From positions 1 to 15,568 of the forward strand of contig CALDPK010000116.1 of the NCBI GenBank assembly GCA_937911855.1: a stretch of DNA of 15,568 nt. The letters are read 5' to 3'. The notes beneath the pieces are model-generated. The model made no database searches, was not told the origin of the DNA, and saw only the letters and a program-made list of their open reading frames with translations. The position numbers and the translations under genes are program-made. Source of the stretch: an uncultured Trueperaceae bacterium (GTDB lineage Bacteria > Deinococcota > Deinococci > Deinococcales > Trueperaceae). This document shows, one piece after another, positions 14,017 to 15,568 of this stretch (position 1 is its first letter; each line of letters begins with the position of its first letter).

Positions 14017-14793
14017 TTAAGTGACCTCGCTGCCATCGGGCAGGTCGCGGTCCAGGCCGATGACACTCAGGTTGCCGGCGGCGTCGCTTGCCGCCAGGAT
14101 CATGCCCTGCGATTCGATGCCCCGCAGCTTGACCGCAGGCAGGTTCGCCACGACGACGACTTTCTTGCCCGTCAGGTCCGCGGCTTCGTAATGCTCGCGG
14201 ATTCCCGAGACGATCTGCCGCGCCTCGTTGCCGAGCCTGACCTGCAGCACCATCAGCCGGTCGGCTTTCGGGTGTGGTTCAGCGGACATGATGGTGGCCA
14301 CCCGCAGTTCCATCCGTGCGAACTCGTCGATGGTGATGGCCGGCTTGTGCTCCATGGCTTCGTTCCCGCCGGCAGCCGGTTCGGGTTCGTCCACCGCGGT
14401 TATCTCTGCCCGGAGTGCTTCCAGGTCGACGCGCGGGAAGAGCGGCTCGCCGGGATTGGTACTGAAGCCTGCGCCCATGGCTTCCCAGTCGCCAGCTGCT
14501 TCAAAGGTTATCTCGACGTCGGCAAGACCAAGCTGTTCGCGCAGTTCAGCTGCCTTGGTGGGGATGACGGGATCAAGCAGGATGCTGGTGGTCCGCAGGG
14601 CCTGCACGCAGTTGCGCAGGACGGTGTCGAGGCGGCCGCTGCCTTCGGGATCCTTGACCAGCTCCCACGGCTTGGTGTCGCTCACGTACTTGTTCGCCTT
14701 GCCGACCGCTTCCATGACTGCGGCCAGTGCCCGGTCGAACTGGACGCTGTCGATGCAGGCGCTGACCTTCTTCGGCAGTTCCTCGAAGGTCTG
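14017..14793 (-). CDS. metG: Methionyl-tRNA synthetase, 3' fragment (anticodon-binding and tRNA-binding domains)
   Basis: About 258 residues of the C-terminal part of MetRS remain. The anticodon-binding helical domain shows ALAAVMEAVGKANKYVSDTKPWEL, here split as ALAAVMEAVG and NKYVSDTKPWEL, followed by LRTTSILLDPVIPTKA. An Asp/Glu-rich linker leads into the C-terminal OB-fold tRNA-binding domain (Trbp111/EMAP type) with FARMELRVATI, HPKADRLMVLQV, RQIVSGIREHY, ANLPAVKLRGIESQGMILAA. The catalytic Rossmann domain with HIGH and KMSKS motifs is missing. Upstream of about 14795 the frame continues without a stop into a BY-kinase sequence, which I regard as a false junction. The gene ends in TAA at 14017-14019, followed by an intrinsic terminator. 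Confidence 0.9.
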   Translation of the reverse strand, partial: QTFEELPKKVSACIDSVQFDRALAAVMEAVGKANKYVSDTKPWELVKDPEGSGRLDTVLRNCVQALRTTSILLDPVIPTKAAELREQLGLADVEITFEAAGDWEAMGAGFSTNPGEPLFPRVDLEALRAEITAVDEPEPAAGGNEAMEHKPAITIDEFARMELRVATIMSAEPHPKADRLMVLQVRLGNEARQIVSGIREHYEAADLTGKKVVVVANLPAVKLRGIESQGMILAASDAAGNLSVIGLDRDLPDGSEVT

Positions 14794-15204
14794 GCGCAGG
14801 TCCAGGTCGACCACGATGCACTTGTGGCCCGAGCGCGCCGCCGTGGCGGCAAGGCTCAGCGTCAGCGTCGTCTTGCCCTCGCCCGGCAGCGACGAGGTCA
14901 CCAGGACCACCTGCGGCGGCTGCTCGGGGTTGGAGAAGTGCAGGCCCACCTGCACCGCGCGGACCGCTTCGGCATAAGCCGAGCGCGGCTTCTTCATCAG
15001 GTATTGATGCGGCTTCTCGCCCTTCAGGCCGCTCAGCTTCGGCACCAGGCCGAGATGCGGCACGCCGAGGACCTGCTCGACCTGCCGGCCGGAGCGCAGG
15101 CCGCTCTCCAGGCCTTCGGCGGCGATCGCGAACAGCATGCCGAGCATCAGCGAGCCGGTGAAGCCGACCGCGATCATCAGCTTGGGCTGCGGGAAGCTCG
15201 GCTG
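14794..15204 (-). CDS. Wzz/BY-kinase polysaccharide chain-length protein, internal fragment
   Basis: About 137 residues come from the middle of a membrane tyrosine-kinase (Wzc/EpsB-like) protein. In order there is a Pro-rich segment (PQPSFPQPK), the second transmembrane helix (LMIAVGFTGSLMLGMLFAIA), and the cytoplasmic entry VEQVLGVPHLGLVPKL. SAYAEAVRAVQVGL then precedes the kinase domain. Walker A (SSLPGEGKTTLT) and the Walker A' start (CIVVDLDLR) are present; the fragment ends there, before Walker B and the Tyr cluster. In the family such proteins steer exopolysaccharide polymer length and export. Both ends are abrupt: response-regulator sequence precedes and MetRS sequence follows. Neighbouring genes offer no polysaccharide context, so it is likely foreign to the contig. 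Confidence 0.8.
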
Positions 15205-15541
15205 CGTCGGCGTCCTTGAGCAGGTAGCCGCGGGCGCCGGCGCGGATCGCGGGGAACAGCGAGGTGTCGTCGGCGAACACGGTCACCACGAGGATGCCGA
15301 TGTGAGGTTGGGAGCGGTACAACCGCCTGGTGGCCTCGATGCCGTTGATGCGCGGCATGCGCAGGTCCATCAGCACGACATCGGGTTGCAGCTCCTCGGC
15401 CAGCCGGAGACACTCCTCGCCGTCGCGGGCCTCGCCCACGACTTCGATGTCGCCGGCCCCGGCCAGCAGCGCCTTGAGGCCGCTGCGGGTGATCTCCTGG
15501 TCGTCGGCGATGAGGACGCGGATGGTGTCCAAGGCGCTCAC
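15195..15541 (-). CDS. NarL/FixJ-type response regulator, receiver domain only (truncated)
   Basis: A complete receiver domain of about 116 residues starts at GTG (15541). It has the acidic pair D13-D14 in LIADDQEITRSGL, the phospho-acceptor D59 in VVLMDLRMPRINGIEA, the switch Thr87 in VVTVFADD, and Lys109 in ARGYLLKDADAAEL. This receiver form is typical of LuxR/NarL DNA-binding regulators, but the HTH output domain is missing: after AAEL the frame loses similarity and another frame takes up BY-kinase sequence. The GTG overlaps the stop of the upstream gene (GTGA), as is common for kinase-regulator pairs. Confidence 0.85.
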
Positions 15542-15568
15542 TCTGGTAGCGGCAGCCGGGCCAGCACC
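15538..15568 (-). CDS. Histidine kinase, last codons only
   Basis: Only nine residues and a TGA are in the window, reading VLARLPLPE. Many two-component sensor kinases end in such a LARLPLP tail, and the four-base overlap with a NarL-type response regulator fits a kinase partner. The call rests on that context and very little sequence. Confidence 0.4.
   Translation of the reverse strand, partial: VLARLPLPE

Noticed and set aside
13972..15219. Long open plus-strand frame opposite metG and the kinase fragment
   Set aside because: It crosses both suspected junctions and mirrors conserved sequence; no domain is visible.
1..15568. CRISPR array, tRNA, rRNA, insertion sequence, phage or defence genes
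   Set aside because: No regularly spaced repeats, no tRNA-like cloverleaf, no transposase or integrase motif and no terminal inverted repeats were seen on reading both strands.

Overview
The window is a high-GC bacterial contig without rRNA, tRNA, CRISPR array or recognisable mobile element. Its long centre (about 316 to 14793) reads as one coherent genome. The taxon is not fixed by anything here. The type I signal peptides ending in A-x-A before Gln, the high GC and the gene mix resemble Deinococcota of the Truepera kind, but that is a low-confidence guess.

Layout of the centre. (1) Positions 316-2804, plus strand: the 3' part of a FadI-type thiolase coupled by an ATGA overlap to a complete FadJ-type hydratase/3-hydroxyacyl-CoA dehydrogenase, i.e. 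fatty acid beta-oxidation. (2) Positions 2884-7012, plus strand: a tight four-gene operon with a secreted sugar-binding protein of the alpha-glucoside (AglE) type, two MalF/MalG-type permeases and a cytosolic endonuclease/exonuclease/phosphatase-fold enzyme. The first permease carries an extra beta-sandwich-like domain resembling SdrD B repeats in an extracytoplasmic loop, the most unusual feature of the window. (3) Positions 7032-10160, minus strand: riboflavin operon ribD-ribE-ribBA under an FMN riboswitch whose closing helix contains the ribD Shine-Dalgarno; ribH is absent. (4) Positions 10262-13744, minus strand: peptide-type ABC importer with binding protein, DppB and DppC; a hairpin separates the binding-protein gene from the permeases. 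No ATPase gene is present for either importer. (5) Positions 14017-14793, minus strand: the 3' half of metG, followed by a clear intrinsic terminator.

The ends do not belong to this picture. Positions 1 to about 312 encode part of an ABC-2 permease on the minus strand, broken abruptly against the middle of fadI. At about 14795 metG changes in mid-gene into the middle of a Wzz/BY-kinase polysaccharide protein, and at about 15200 that changes into a truncated NarL-type response regulator preceded by the last codons of a histidine kinase. Three mid-gene junctions near the contig ends look like assembly chimerism rather than biology, and the apparent 386-residue kinase/MetG fusion should not be taken as a real protein without read support.
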